Source: Adenophora triphylla var. japonica (Eukaryota > Streptophyta > Magnoliopsida > Asterales > Campanulaceae). From it: 64,000 bases of DNA. Under the pieces are notes generated by a model, which saw only the letters and a program-made list of their open reading frames with translations, searched no databases and was not told the DNA's origin. Positions 1-11,090 of this stretch are shown piece by piece (the first letter of the stretch is position 1; each line of letters opens with the position of its first letter). The position numbers and the translations under genes are program-made. The DNA lies in NCBI GenBank assembly GCA_022495995.1, contig JAFEMH010000076.1, forward strand, positions 434,001 to 498,000. Direction: 5' to 3'.

Positions 1-516
1 GATGACACACACCCGGGGGCGTGAACGTGAGCGAGTAGCAATCGCGCATAGAGCAAACGCGTCCCACACAAAAATGCACCCCTCGGCTCCAGGCAAATCT
101 ATCGGGCGATCCAGAAATGTCGACATAATCGGTGTTCAATATCGGCATCCCGTATGTTTCTCCAGTAGAGATACCTGACAGAGACACTAGCTTCTCAGCC
201 GGTGGCCATCCCACCGGCATACGGAAGAACTAGCTATTTCGTCTCGGGTCCTCCCGAATGGCAGGAAATCTTCAAACGTAGGAGTGATTTTTGTTGTACA
301 AAAAGTTGTACACATTCCTAAAAGTACGTCCTAGAAACGAGCATTTGCTCTCAAAGATCCCAATCGGCATGAGCTCCTTGAAGCCCAAAGCAGATTTCAT
401 CCCATGCTGACCTTCGAAAAACCCCTTGTTTTGCCTCGTGTGGTTCCGTACCCACAGCGAAAATTTTCCAAGTATCTCTCTTGCATCCGAGACGATAGCT
501 AAGGAAAGGGAGCCAT
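1..516 (-). pseudogene. antisense second cassette gene, 5' part (A' copy)
   Basis: On the minus strand a reading starts at an ATG at 516-514 (M-A-P-F-P) and continues to the window edge. It matches the minus-strand gene at 29182-30282 in A and more distantly the plus-strand gene at 51645-53262 in E. Shared motifs include W-V-R-N-H near the start and the stretch around K-E-L-M. Frameshifts and stops are present. Function is unknown; see the E copy for the family call. Confidence 0.5.
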
Positions 517-837
517 GATAGAAAGTGAAGGAAACCTTAGGAATTTGAAAGAAATTCAGCCAACTGATCAAAGCAAATGCGCAGTTTCTTACAAATTGCA
601 AAGTGGCCTAGCAATTTAAAGGCTCACGAAATTTCATTCTCGGTCAATAGGACTCTCTGCGATTGACTTGGTCAGCTGCAGCCCATTGCTCTTAATTTGG
701 AAACAATTCCAAATAAAGCCCTGTTCATGCCTTTGTGAATCTGCGTGCTACCCATGGTTTCAGTTAACCAAAGCCAACACCTCTTCCGCCCCGGCCGCCA
801 GTCGTAAGCCCGATCGTCCCACCTCAGCGGCCATCAA

Positions 838-925
838 GGTAATCCTGCACAACAATCCCTCTTCGGCCATTAAGGTAAGCCCGCACAACAATCCCTCTTC
901 GGTCATCAAGGTAAGCCCGAACGCT
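838..925 (+). repeat. 36-bp tandem repeat, about three units
   Basis: Three units built around CACAACAATCCCTCTTCGG and AAGGTAAGCCCG. The same unit, fewer copies, recurs at 34622-34790 in A. It belongs to the 3' untranslated part of family A. Confidence 0.7.
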
Positions 926-1658
926 CATCCCCAGCAGGATTCTTAAGAAGAAACGTCAATCCTTCCGAGTTGTTAATAACGCCGGTTGCCTCTGACCATT
1001 CCCATCATTGCCACCTATCCCAGCGAGGATAAACTTGGCCGTCGCCATCGTAAGCCCCGGCGACCCAGAGCACGAACGCTTCGTCTCGGGATAAATGTAT
1101 CCTCGCAACTCCGGTACGAGGCGCCATTTAGCAGTACCCAAATCCCGGATCGTCCAAATCCGTCGAGAAAGTTAACCGAAATCCGTTAAGCGGCCGCTCC
1201 AGGTGCCGGAACTCGTTAAACTCCCCGTTCTTTGTGCCAACGAGGCGTCCGGGGCGCCGTGCATCCCGACGTCGAGAACCGTACTTAACACGTGTCATCT
1301 CACGTAAAAGTATGGCTTTCCACTGAAAAACGCATTTTCCGGCACTTTCAGGGGCGTTTCGGACATTTTCGGACTGTTATTTTAAAAAACGGACAAAGCC
1401 GGGACCGGGAACGAATTCCCATAAAGTGGTGACTCGAGAGGGCACGTGGCGGCCATGCCACCTCCCCTCTAGTCACCCTTCAATCACAAATCAAGGCCAA
1501 AAGACCAAAATACCCCCTGATTTGCAAGCCAAGTCCGTGGGACTCCTGTGCACATTTTACGAAATTGCCCGGCCAAGTCCTTCAAATTCTCAAAATACCC
1601 TGAAAACCCCACGGATTCGAGGCAGTCAAATCCGTGGGACTCCTACTGCATTTTCACC

Positions 1659-1666
1659 TATAAATA
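1659..1666 (+). promoter_or_regulatory. TATA box of A 5' LTR
   Basis: TATAAATA in the context CACCTATAAATAGAAA; the matching site in LTR2 is 35914-35921. It marks the likely U3/R transition, about 525 bp into the LTR. Confidence 0.7.
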
Positions 1667-2400
1667 GAAATGGTGTCAAAGCGAAAAGGAGACTTTTACC
1701 CCAAAATCACCACCCTCTCGGCCCCAAAGTGGTTTCCACCCCTTAGAGCTTCCGTTATCTCGATTCGCGTGAAACCTTCGTATTTCGATCAAATACGCAC
1801 CTTACTACTTGAAACAACCTTTCGAATCACTTTCCATGTCCCGTACACACCTTGAGCCAAAGGAGTCGACCACACAGCCATAGGTATAACTCCCTCTCTC
1901 TAAATCTCTCGTTCCGTCTCGGTTTTACGCGCCGGTCGCTTCTGGCCGTTTCGAACGTCGTTATCGAAATGTAGACGCCTCAGGTCTAACGGGGTCCGAT
2001 ACATTTTAGCCCCTCGATCCTCTTCTCTTTCCGTAAGAGAAGTAATCACGGGTTAAAACGGCATTCCGACCCCGTTCCGTTTACTTTTATTGTCATTTAC
2101 CAATTCCGGATCGATCGATCCGTTGATCGTCATTTAATATCTGTTATTTACAAATCCGAGCCGTTTGGCCTCGTTGATCGTCATTTACAAATCCGAGCCG
2201 ATTGGCCTCGTTGATCGTCATTTACGAATCCGGATCGTTTGATTCCGTTGATACCGCACTTTAAATCTTTGTCATTTACAAGTCCGACCCGTTTGGATCG
2301 TGATAGTATTTACTTTTCAAAAGTCAGTCGCAACCCGATTCGTTGATCGCATATCATTTAATACGCATTTTTCCCGTAAAAATCGTTAACAATGTAATGC

Positions 2401-2970
2401 CCGGTTCAAAACCGGAGTTCGTCCGTCGAACTCTCTTTCAAAACGCGCGACATGACGTTTGGCCTCCAAACGCTCATCTTCAAACTAAAAGCCGCCATTT
2501 GACACTTAAAATCATTTAATACGTTTTTTCCCGTAAAAATCGTTAACAATGACATTCCCGGTTCAAAAAACCGGAGTTCGACCTTCGAACTCCTTTTCAA
2601 ACTCAAAATCGACGTTTGCCACGCAAACGCTCATTTCAAACTAAAAGCCGCCATTTGACACTTAAAATCATTTAATACGTTTTCCGTAAAAATCGTTAAC
2701 AATGACATTCCGGTTCAAAAGCTAGGAGTTCGACCTTCGAACTTCTTTTCAAACTCAAAATCGACGTTTGCCACGCAAACGCTCATTTCAAACTCAAAAT
2801 CGACGTTTGCCACGCAAACGCTCATTTCAAACTCAAAATCGACGTTTGCCACGCAAACGCTCATTTCAAACTCAAAACCGACGTTTGTCATTCAAACGCT
2901 CGTCTTTTCAAACAAAGTCACCTAATCAACGTTTGACATTCAAACCAAGATTAAGCTTGTCATTCAAGCC
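2401..2970 (+). repeat. Hairpin array in A 5' LTR
   Basis: A run of short inverted repeats with 3-5 nt loops: CCGGTT/AACCGG (2401), GAGTTCG/CGAACTC (2415), CGTTTGG/CCAAACG (2456), GGAGTTCGA/TCGAACTCC around CCT (2573), CGTTTGC/GCAAACG around CAC (2612, 2764, 2803, 2842), CGTTTG/CAAACG (2882), GTTTG/CAAAC (2931) and GCTTG/CAAGC (2954). The CGTTTGC units are in a 39-bp tandem repeat. They lie downstream of the TATA box, so they should be in the transcript. Confidence 0.8.
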
Positions 2971-2984
2971 CCCATTTCAAAAGA

Positions 2985-3001
2985 CACACACACACACACA
3001 C
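2985..3001 (+). repeat. CA microsatellite
   Basis: About eight CA units. A CA run occurs at the same place in LTR2 (37164-37183) and in both B LTRs, just 5' of the conserved U5 stem-loop module. Confidence 0.85.
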
Positions 3002-3022
3002 GATTTCGAGAAAGGTAGAAAG

Positions 3023-3090
3023 ACTCGTCATGCGAGGCGTTTCGGGCGATCTCGTAATACTCTACCGAAACGTAACTTGACCTCAGAACC
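3023..3090 (+). promoter_or_regulatory. Conserved U5 stem-loop module (A 5' LTR)
   Basis: A small hairpin ACTCG-TCATG-CGAG is followed by a larger stem whose arms read CGTTTCGGG and CCGAAACG (one C short of LTR2, where both arms are nine bases and complementary), then CGTAACTTGACCTC. B and E LTRs carry the same order with different arm sequences. Confidence 0.65.
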
Positions 3091-3350
3091 TAACAATCTA
3101 CGGTACTAAAAGCTTTTTACTCGTTTTTCTTTGCCAATAAAAATGATCCCCTTTTCAAAGCCTTTTCCTAAGTTTTTGCTACCAATAAAAACGACACCAT
3201 TTTCAATAAGCCGTTTCTCAGCGTTTGGGCTCAAAATACAAAAACCGCGTGGCGACTCCTCATTTTCCTGCCCATGAAGCGAGGTCTCAGACACCAACCC
3301 CCCGCGAAAGACAACCGCCTTCGCTCGCGCGAATCCCGGGTAATTTCAGT

Positions 3351-3365
3351 TGGCGACTCCGCTGG
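3351..3365 (+). promoter_or_regulatory. Primer-binding site, element A
   Basis: TGGCGACTCCGCTGG starts two bases after the LTR end and is followed by AGAA. Its complement ends in CGCCA as a tRNA 3' end should. Ogre-type elements are known for a tRNA-Arg PBS of this kind; the exact tRNA was not checked. A similar TGGCGACTCC lies inside the LTR at 3249. Confidence 0.8.
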
Positions 3366-4668
3366 AGAAAAGGATACTTTTTTCAAAACTACCATTGTTT
3401 TCTAAAAAGCCTTCCGTGGGTCAAACTTTCGTTTACCCTTCCTCGTTTTCGTGTGTGTGAGTTCCTTTAAACCTCGAACGGTTTTTTGTTTCAAAGGCAT
3501 TACATTGTCAACTTTTCAAAATCATACCATGTTTGTGCATCCCCATTCATGTTTGATTTTCATCTTTGTCTTTTTAGCTGTGCATCATAAATTCTTTAAG
3601 ACACATTACGAAAAAAATCTCTGTTTTACTCGGAAAAAGAATTTTAGTGACCGCACACTACGCGCACTTCTTTGCCTCGGAACACCGCACTTCACGTGCA
3701 CTTGCGCCTCGGTACAGCTTGCACACTACAACCCCTAACCCGGGATGGCCTTATCGGTTGCACTCCGATTGGTGCCGGACACCTTTCGGGGCGCGCGGGG
3801 TCGTCTCCCAAACATCCCATCCTAGCCCGTGTAAGCCATGCACTCTTTGTGTCACACTTTGTCCAAGACCCCGGTTGGTTTTTGGCTTAGCTCGTGTCAT
3901 AAAGCCTAGTGTATGTTTTTACGCCGGGCCCCGCTCAGTCAAGCTCGAGAGTTTGAGACCGAAGGTCGTTCCCGACCCGAAGTCTTGAGCTTTTCGGCCT
4001 TGACTTTGACGCGGAGCTCTGTAGAAAAATATACCAGAAGGTTCAATGTGACGCCGTGTCACCAAACCTCGCCGTATGTATCGTGCCGGCCACAACTTGG
4101 CCAACGCTAAAAAGCTAAGGTCTCTCGCACAAGCGAGTCGGGAGAGGTCATGCCCAAATTTTGGCACGATCCCGCCTTAACTTAAGGACGTTGACTTCGG
4201 CGTGGCCCGTACGTCACACACGTTGAAAGTTTGCGTGATCGGCTAACCTTAAGTTCACTTTTTCCTTTGTCGGTGGAACTCGCTTGCCTTATCGAGACCT
4301 CGCTCGGGATAGTCCGTCTGAGAAAGATGATCTACAATGGAAACGAGGGGCTTATAAGCGTAGTGACGAGATCCGCGATTAGAGCTCTAGGATTAGTTGC
4401 GAAAAAGAAGACTCGCTCTTTTCCAACCGATTAGGACTCTGAGAAAACGCGCTTTAAGTAAACATTAATCGGTAGCTGCACATTGCATAAGCCCGAAAAC
4501 CTTGAGCCAAATCCCCTTTTCCGAAGCCTAAACCCTTCCTTTCGTTCCACTGCGGCGAGCGAGAAAGTGGTTCGGATTTCCGGGTCGGCGCCTTGCCGGG
4601 ATCACCGATTACGGCGGCGTCGAGACGGTTCTTCGGTTCCCTCGGTTCCCTCGGCGGAATTTCCGACA
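3366..4668 (+). promoter_or_regulatory. 5' leader of element A
   Basis: No credible gene. Two blocks resemble the leaders of B and E: about 3630-3920 (GACCGCACACTACGCGCAC, CACACTTTGTC, CGGTTGG, CGTGTCAT) and about 4255-4500 (GAGGGGCTTATAAGCGTAG, TTGCGAAAAAGAAGA, TTTTCCAACCGATTAGG, TTTAAGTAAAC), the latter just before gag. Conservation across otherwise divergent families suggests an RNA role such as packaging or translation, which is inference. Confidence 0.7.
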
Positions 4669-6290
4669 TGTCTAGCTCACCGAGAAATCGTGACGGGGAA
4701 GGACCCCCGCCACCGTGCGAGATATGACATTGGAAGAAGCCATCCGGGCTTGTGAGGTTCACAAGAGGCGAGAAAGAAGATCGGCGAGAATTTCGTGGTA
4801 CGGCTTACGAATGAGCGTGGTATAGCGGCTATCCCCGGTCGAGACGGTACTTTCGTCACAGTCGAGGATGACGATTCCCGAAACCAGTTCACCAAACCTT
4901 CAATCGGGTTCCTCCCCCGCCAACTTACGGGATGCCTTCCAACCAAGGAAAGCAGCCGACCTAGGCTCCATGTTGCCACCTCTCGGGGCAACCACTGTCA
5001 TTTTTGCCGGCCCGGTGCTACTCCTATCACTCAATATCACCGGCGCACCGGTGGACCATCTCGGGATGCCAATATCCCTCAATACCCTCCGGGTTCGTCC
5101 CGTTGCCTATACACGAATCCACTAAACAGGGGACAAACCCCGATACGGTTCGAAAAAGGCTCCCGTATATTCTCATATACCAAGCCTTCCACCTCCAATC
5201 ACTACCGCTCACGTGGTAGCACCGTGGCCAGAGCCTCACGAGTCCACCCTTTGGACCCGACCTTAGCTGGATGGTCGAGCGAGATAGAAAGACACAGAAA
5301 GCCACCATGAGCGGCTCAGCGGGAAACGCTCAAATCCACGAGATCAGGGAATGGTCACGCCTCTCCTGCCAAGTTCGAGAATGCGGGAGATGGACCGATT
5401 CGACGGAACCGAATGTCCTCAAACGCACGTCGACACCTACGTTCTCGGCATGAGAGCAAAAGGAGCAACCCTCCGGCCAAATGGCCGACCACTTCCGGCA
5501 TACGCTCAAAGTTCGGCGTTACGATGGTTTCGAGGTCGAGCACTGCGGATCGCCGCACTGGGAGCAGTTAGTAACATCTTCTGGGCAGTACGAGATCCAA
5601 CTTAGAGTGGGAAACAAGTCGCGAGGACTTAATCACCACTGAGCGAAGCGGATGAAAGTGTTGGGGAATTCTACAAGAGATGGAGGTGGAAACTCTCAGA
5701 GATCATGGAGCCGCTCTCGAGACGAACAGATGCGGATCTTGAGTCTGCTTAAGACCGTCCATCGGAACTCTCATCGAGTCACAATTTCTTCCCGGATCTC
5801 GGGCCATGGTCAATGCCGGCTCACGGTTCGAGAAGGATCTCAAGGAAAAGTTGGCTCTTGCACGGCCATACGAGATCTGCTCGGCGGTTGCATTCAATCC
5901 CGCAGGCCCCCGGCAAAGGGAAAGATACGTCTGTCGGCTACGTCCATCGGGGACAACGGTCGGGTAACGAAACCCGAGTCCCACAAAGCAACAATTCTAC
6001 TCGAAGCGGCACTGTAGTACACTTCGACAAGTTGGACATGCCAGAGCAAGATCTTTGGAAGGGTTAATCGGAGGGTCTCCTTAAACCCGTTGCCAATTAC
6101 AAACCCAAGAATCCCGTAGCCAATGCGGACAAGAGCAAATCTTTGCGCCTTCCATCGGTATCACGGCCATACCAGCGACAAGCTGTTTGGGGTTACGATA
6201 CGAAATCCGAACTTGATAGAAGAAGGCAAGTTGGAGCGCCCCCGTGGGCCCAATACGGTCGGGAATCCTTTTAGAACAATAACGGCGTGA
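4669..6290 (+). pseudogene. gag: gag of element A (broken)
   Basis: The likely start is the ATG at 4669 (M-S-S-S-P-R-N-R-D-G). A short N-terminal stretch (MTLEEAIRACEVHKRRE, then G-T-F-V-T-V-E-D) parallels the gag N-termini of E and B. A capsid/retrotrans_gag core follows at about 5380-5560 (RFDGTECPQTHVDTYVLGMR, then S-A-L-R-W-F). A CHH-type knuckle CAFHRYHGHTSD lies at 6143-6178, with the expected final cysteine not visible. Gag packages the element RNA into particles. The frame shifts several times, so no continuous product is possible as written. Confidence 0.75.
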
Positions 6291-6899
6291 ATTCCATTGA
6301 GTGGGTGCCCAAGAAGAGTGCCACGAGAACCGGTTTCTCCGCCTCTTTCGGTGGATCCTCCTCTAATGTCCACATCGGCTACGATGTTTGTGGCCTCACT
6401 TTGCACAGGTACGAGTCAGCTGTCAGGAGCAATCCTCAGAAAACAAAAGAAGAAATCCTCTCAGCGGCAGGCGAGAGAAAGATACGAAATTTGGGGATAC
6501 CGGTGTAGGTACACTTGGAGAACCTTCGGGAGGTTCGACTACTACGTCTTGTACTCCGGCCAATCCTCTTTGCCTCCGAGGCCATGCGGCTTTAGAGCAA
6601 ACGGGGGTGGGAAAGCCGAAAAGTCCCGGCTGAAACCGAGTCGGACCACAGGACAGGAATACCTCGGATCTTGGTAATCTTGCCCGGTCGGAAGCCTAAC
6701 CCCGCGGGATCGGCCAAGATTCAATTTGTCCGGCTTAGAGCTCGGACCGGTGAGGAAGATCAAAGTCGGCTTGGCAATCGCACTCGATCAATGTGCTAAC
6801 CAAGGGCGGCAACGCGCCACAGCGGCCTCGACACGCTCACAGAGGTTCCGGAAAGGCTTTACCTCGCAAGAGGAAGACGGGAAACGGATGGGTGGATGA

Positions 6900-7400
6900 C
6901 TCTCCTTCTACGGATAGAGACGAGATCTACGACTCCCGTTTGTATGGCGGTATGATCACGTTACGTGATGAAGACCTACCGAGAGATGCCTCGGGAGCTG
7001 CGAAGCTCTGTACATCACTCTCAAACTCAACACCATATCACTCCCGGAGTATTGGTAGATAACGGGTCAGCCGTTAATGTTCTCCCTCTCGGCATGATGC
7101 GAGCCCTCCGTATCAATGAAAGCCACACGATTCCGTCGGCTCGGACTATCGAGGCTACGACGGCTCGTCTCGTCCCATCACAGGGACGGTGACTCTGGAA
7201 CTGCGGTTCGAAACCCCGAATGGTGCCGGCAAAATTCCACGTGATGGACATTCCATCCGAGTTCCACGGCTCTTTTGGGACGCCCTTGGCTACACCACAT
7301 GAAAGCCATAGCTTCCACTCTCCATCGGTGTGTTAAGTTCATTAGGCGGGGAGATCTCGAAGTCATCAGGGGATAGTTTCCTCATAGGAAATGAAGCCGA
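6900..7400 (+). pseudogene. Protease-like domain 1 of element A
   Basis: Before the active site the sequence reads Y-G-G-M-I-T-L-R-D-E-D-L-P, then VLVDNGSAVNVLP with the catalytic triplet DNG at 7058-7066, then a second half (GTVTLELRFE, then VMDIP) and a C-terminal H-R-C-V-K-F in shifted frames. This is a retropepsin-like aspartic protease of the plant Ty3/gypsy kind, which would cleave the polyprotein. It directly follows gag. A second, different protease domain lies 3.3 kb downstream, which is unusual. Frameshifts at about 7190 and 7240. Confidence 0.7.
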
Positions 7401-9984
7401 GACAGTAGCAGCGTGTCGCACTCGGGCACGGGGTTACCTCCTTCGAATCAACCAAGGGACTATCGGGGCAAATCTCATCGAGAATCCCTCGGAGTCAGGA
7501 GATGCTAACTATGTAAACGTACTCGAGCGGGCGAGACCACAGACGATCAGATACATCAAGTTCAGCTGTCGTTTCCAACATTTGGAGCGGGATTGGAAGG
7601 AAACGGCGAATATCGCCATGATGCGGGCACATAAACCCCTGTCTCCAATCGGAGATTCGTCGGCATTCTCCAAACCAACTCTACGGCCCCGCAGTGAAGA
7701 GATCTTTGTGATAAAGGTCAACAAGCACCGTCATTCTCGGGATGAATGCATGGAAGTCGTATGGGATGTCCTCACGAGGAACTACCCGTGCACCCCTCTT
7801 CTCCAACGAAGAGCACGATGTTTTCTAAATTTGCTCGGCAACGCAGCCGGGCCTTGATACGTCCCTACATTGGATTGAAGCGATCGGATGACGATGAATC
7901 GGGACTCTCGGAGTCGAGGACGCGCGGCGGACCGCGGGCGGACCTCTGCATTCACATGCTCGGCTTTGAGGACGGAACTCCTTCGATCGGGTCACCTACG
8001 ACCAAGGTTCCAATACCGTGGAAATTGTCAAGCTCAACGTCGGTACAAGCGGCTATCCAACAATTGGAAGTTCTTGGTTGACACGACGAAGAATCCCTAC
8101 GATCAAGTGGTTGCACGACGACTTCGTCGACATCATCTATTCCGGATATCCGATGATACCAAGGATCCGGTCCTTATCGTCGGATTACGCAATACCAAGG
8201 TCACCCTCGGCATTGCACTGCTCATGGTAAACGAGGCTTTGGCAGCGAGCTCGAGCTCATCACTACTTCCAGAGTACCGGCCCCAGTGGCAGCCGGCCCG
8301 TGCCGTCGGTCAAGCTTATACCCTCAGCGCCGCGAGGCCAAGGGCAACGGCGAAGGAGACCAAGCTCCTCACCTGCTACAAGTCGAGATCAACCTCGGGA
8401 ACGCTTAGGCGGCCACCCCGAAAACATCTGTGAAAGTCTTCCCCGCAAGGCGAGTCGGCCTCAGACATAGGAAATGACCACCTCGGCATCAACATGCTCC
8501 GGTTCGATTCTACTCCCGGCCGTCACGGCCGGATTCGAGACATCACACGCGGTCATTGCTAGCTACGATAGACTTGGCGATCGAGCGAGATCACGAGGCT
8601 GTCAACATTGCGAGAATTGATACCCCGTGGGGTCAATCAAGCGAATATGGGCAAACTTCTTGGTAATCGAGATCAAGGAAGGCCGCATGGAATGTCCCGG
8701 TCAGACTTCCTTCGTCAACGTAATCCAAGTGTTTCCGCCATTCGGCGATTTGAATGTAATCACGGTTACGGACACTAGTCGAGATGATGCGCACCTACGG
8801 AGGCGCTTAGCTCTCGCAAGGAAAGCCCTCATGGAACTAGCCAGCTCAAGAAAGTCGTCTTTGGGACGAAGACCAAGCTCGAAAGACCTACGGGGACCAA
8901 GCCCTTAAAGTGTCACGGGCGGCTTCGAACGAAAGCTAGAGGCCACTCTAGACCGGTTCGACCTCAAGAGTTTTGCTCATGGCAACTTCCACGACTACCG
9001 TCTGTTCTCATCCAACCCCCTGCCGGGCGAGGTGGTCAGCGGTCCCGATGACCTAGGAGATGGAACGACACGGCGAAGCGAATCCCGGCGCTTACCTTCC
9101 CGGGAAAGCAAGTTCTCTGTGAAAGCGGCACGAAGACGATGAAACCATTCTCTTCCAAGCCGGGCATGAAGTCAGCAAAACCCGGACTCCCGAGGTCTGG
9201 GAGGATGGGAACGGATCATTTCCGCACTCAAATTGAAAGGCCAACTCGGGGAGGAAGGTCTATTTAAAAACAAGAGGAGGATGGAAATTCGTCTCGGCAA
9301 CTACTCGGGAAATTCCACGATCTACGGCATTCGTTTACGAAACGATCAGCTGGGGCGACAACCGGTCACATGGGCGAGATGTTCGGGAAGCCGTGTACTC
9401 ACCTTCGACATACCGCCGCTCGAGATAAAGCGAGAGGAGAAAGCTCTCCCCGATGGAGGTTTACCTAGGCGCCGCACGCGGTTCAAAAGCAGCTATTCTC
9501 ACGTGGGAAGAAACGCGGCACTAACTCTCGACGCGAGCTCCATTGCAAGAAGGTTGATCTGGGCCCGAGTGGAGGAAAACTAGCAAACCACGAGTATCGC
9601 GGACCCAACTCCAGAATGCCTGAGTATGCTCGGCAAGAAGGAAAGGAACGCGATATACCGTGAAGAGATCAAGGAGACCGTTCGCTTGAGCCGAGAACTC
9701 TCAACCTCCCAGGAGGGTCGGCGGCCACAGTTCGGATTCGAGGCAACCCAGCTTGTGCAGCGACATTCGAACAGCTACGTCAAGCTGTAGGCTACCTCCC
9801 CAGAGGCATCAAGCCGGTATCCTTGGACGAGAATCCGTCAAGCTGCCCGAAGCTCCCAGGGAATTCATCCACAATCAATGAGTTGAGGGAAGACATATGG
9901 CCCTATGCTACGAGGAATCCTCCTCTAACTATGGCTCAACTCGGGCGGCTTTGTTCGAAGGGACCAAACTGATGTCGGCGTTCT
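7400..9984 (+). pseudogene. Inter-protease coding linker of element A
   Basis: A segment at about 7540-7790 matches a linker domain in D and E: IKFSCRFQHLERDWKETAN, then IKVNKHRHSRDECMEVVWDVL-like, corresponding to D FNTPYKDLVGEWRNLI and ECMEALERVL. From 7860 to 9980 only scattered open stretches remain (8627-8908, 9233-9583) and I recognise no domain. Base composition and codon texture stay coding-like, so it is probably decayed or error-bearing polyprotein. The end carries L-T-R-S-G-Q, the lead-in to protease 2. Confidence 0.45.
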
Positions 9985-11090
9985 AACCCGATCGGGTCAA
10001 ATCCATGCATTACCACCTAAGGCCACCAAAAGCCGACGGGCAGTGCAATCCGGCCGGCCCGAAGACGCAAATTCCTTGAAAGAGGACCCGATCCTCACTC
10101 GGCTCAAGCGGACTCGGGCGAACATTTCCCTTTGGTCTCTGCTCACCTCCTCTTATCCTCACAAGCTCGAAGCTAGAGGAAAGTGGCCCGTACCATGGTC
10201 CCAGTGGGCCATGACCCCGGATGAAGTCATTCGAGATGATCGGCAACATCCACTATGGCAACATAATCACCTTCGCGAGATTTGGACCTTCCAAAATTTG
10301 GGGCTGATCACAATGAGCCGCTCTACATCACAGTCCAGTGGACGAGCGTCGCCTTCCCGCGTGTTGGTAGACGGAGGTTACGGAATGAATGTCTTGCCCG
10401 CCAAGATGATGGACTGCTTGACATCAAGCCCTTGAGATCTTAAGCCTTCGGTCCACCTTTGTCGAGGCCTATGACTCTACTTCCCGTACGGTTCTCGGGG
10501 TTGCTACTCTTAACATGCGGTTCGTGACGGATGATCCCCACCGAATTCCAAGTATTGGACATTCCAATCACTTTCATGACCATCTGGGCGTCCACAGCTG
10601 CATCAAATCAATGGCGTGGCATCCACCCTTCATCGGTGCCTTAAGTTCATGCAAGCAACGAGCTAACCACGATGCTGGCGACGGCGTCACCATAGGGGAC
10701 CCGGCACCAACGACATTCCGGTATTAGAAATCAAGCATAATGACGACATGCCATTAAGCTTGGATTCACTGCGGAGACCTCCAAGATCCAAATATGCAAC
10801 GTGGACCTTCCCTTTGTCTCACGACCAGATTCCTCCTGCCATGAGGATGATGAAACTCATGAACTTCATCCCGGGGCGGGGCTCGGCAAAAGGCTGCAAG
10901 GCCCGACACCAAGTTATTGAAGTCGAGGACCACACCACGGTCCAGGGGCTTGGCTACGTGCCAACAGTGACATCAAGGAAGACAAAAGGCTCGCCCGCAC
11001 CAAGGCGACGGCCCGCAAAAGGGAACCTCAGACGGCACACCCAATCTCAGGCCTTACGGCTTTGACCTCGCTCATTACTTCACCAAGGGC
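9985..11090 (+). pseudogene. Protease-like domain 2 and G-patch-like motif, element A
   Basis: LTRSGQ is followed by RANISLWSLLTSSYPHKL (about 10110-10165), D-E-V-I, then RVLVDGG with catalytic DGG at 10380-10388 and MNVLPAKMMD. The same order occurs in D. Downstream, about 10840-10970 encodes a glycine motif (G-K-R-L-Q-G, later VQGLGYVP) resembling the G-patch-like segment after protease in D, and the block ends with HYFTKG near 11085. Active-site neighbours Y-G (D has S-A) come from a TCTGC to TACGG difference and are probably a sequencing artefact. Confidence 0.75.

Larger units (their letters stand above)
1..1133 (+). mobile_element. 3' tail of a family-A retrotransposon copy (A')
   Basis: Positions 1-770 align with 29770-30545 inside element A, and 785-1130 resume at the equivalent of 34690-34900. 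The copy therefore lacks the roughly 4 kb that holds the PMD gene and the 34-bp repeat array in A, and it also lacks the polypurine tract. The first join lies at a short CCG-rich match (CCCCGG/CCGCC). Its right end runs straight into an A-family LTR whose first few bases are missing. I read it as the 3' end of a second A element sharing that LTR. Confidence 0.75.
1134..3348 (+). repeat. Element A 5' LTR
   Basis: Matches 35390-37535 over its length. The start is AGTACCCAAATCCCGG where LTR2 has TGTAAGTACCC, so about four terminal bases are lost. It ends TAATTTCA just before the PBS. Inside it are a TATA box (1659), palindromic repeats (2401-2970), a CA microsatellite (about 2985-3001) and a conserved stem-loop module (3023-3090). 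About 2.2 kb. Confidence 0.85.
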
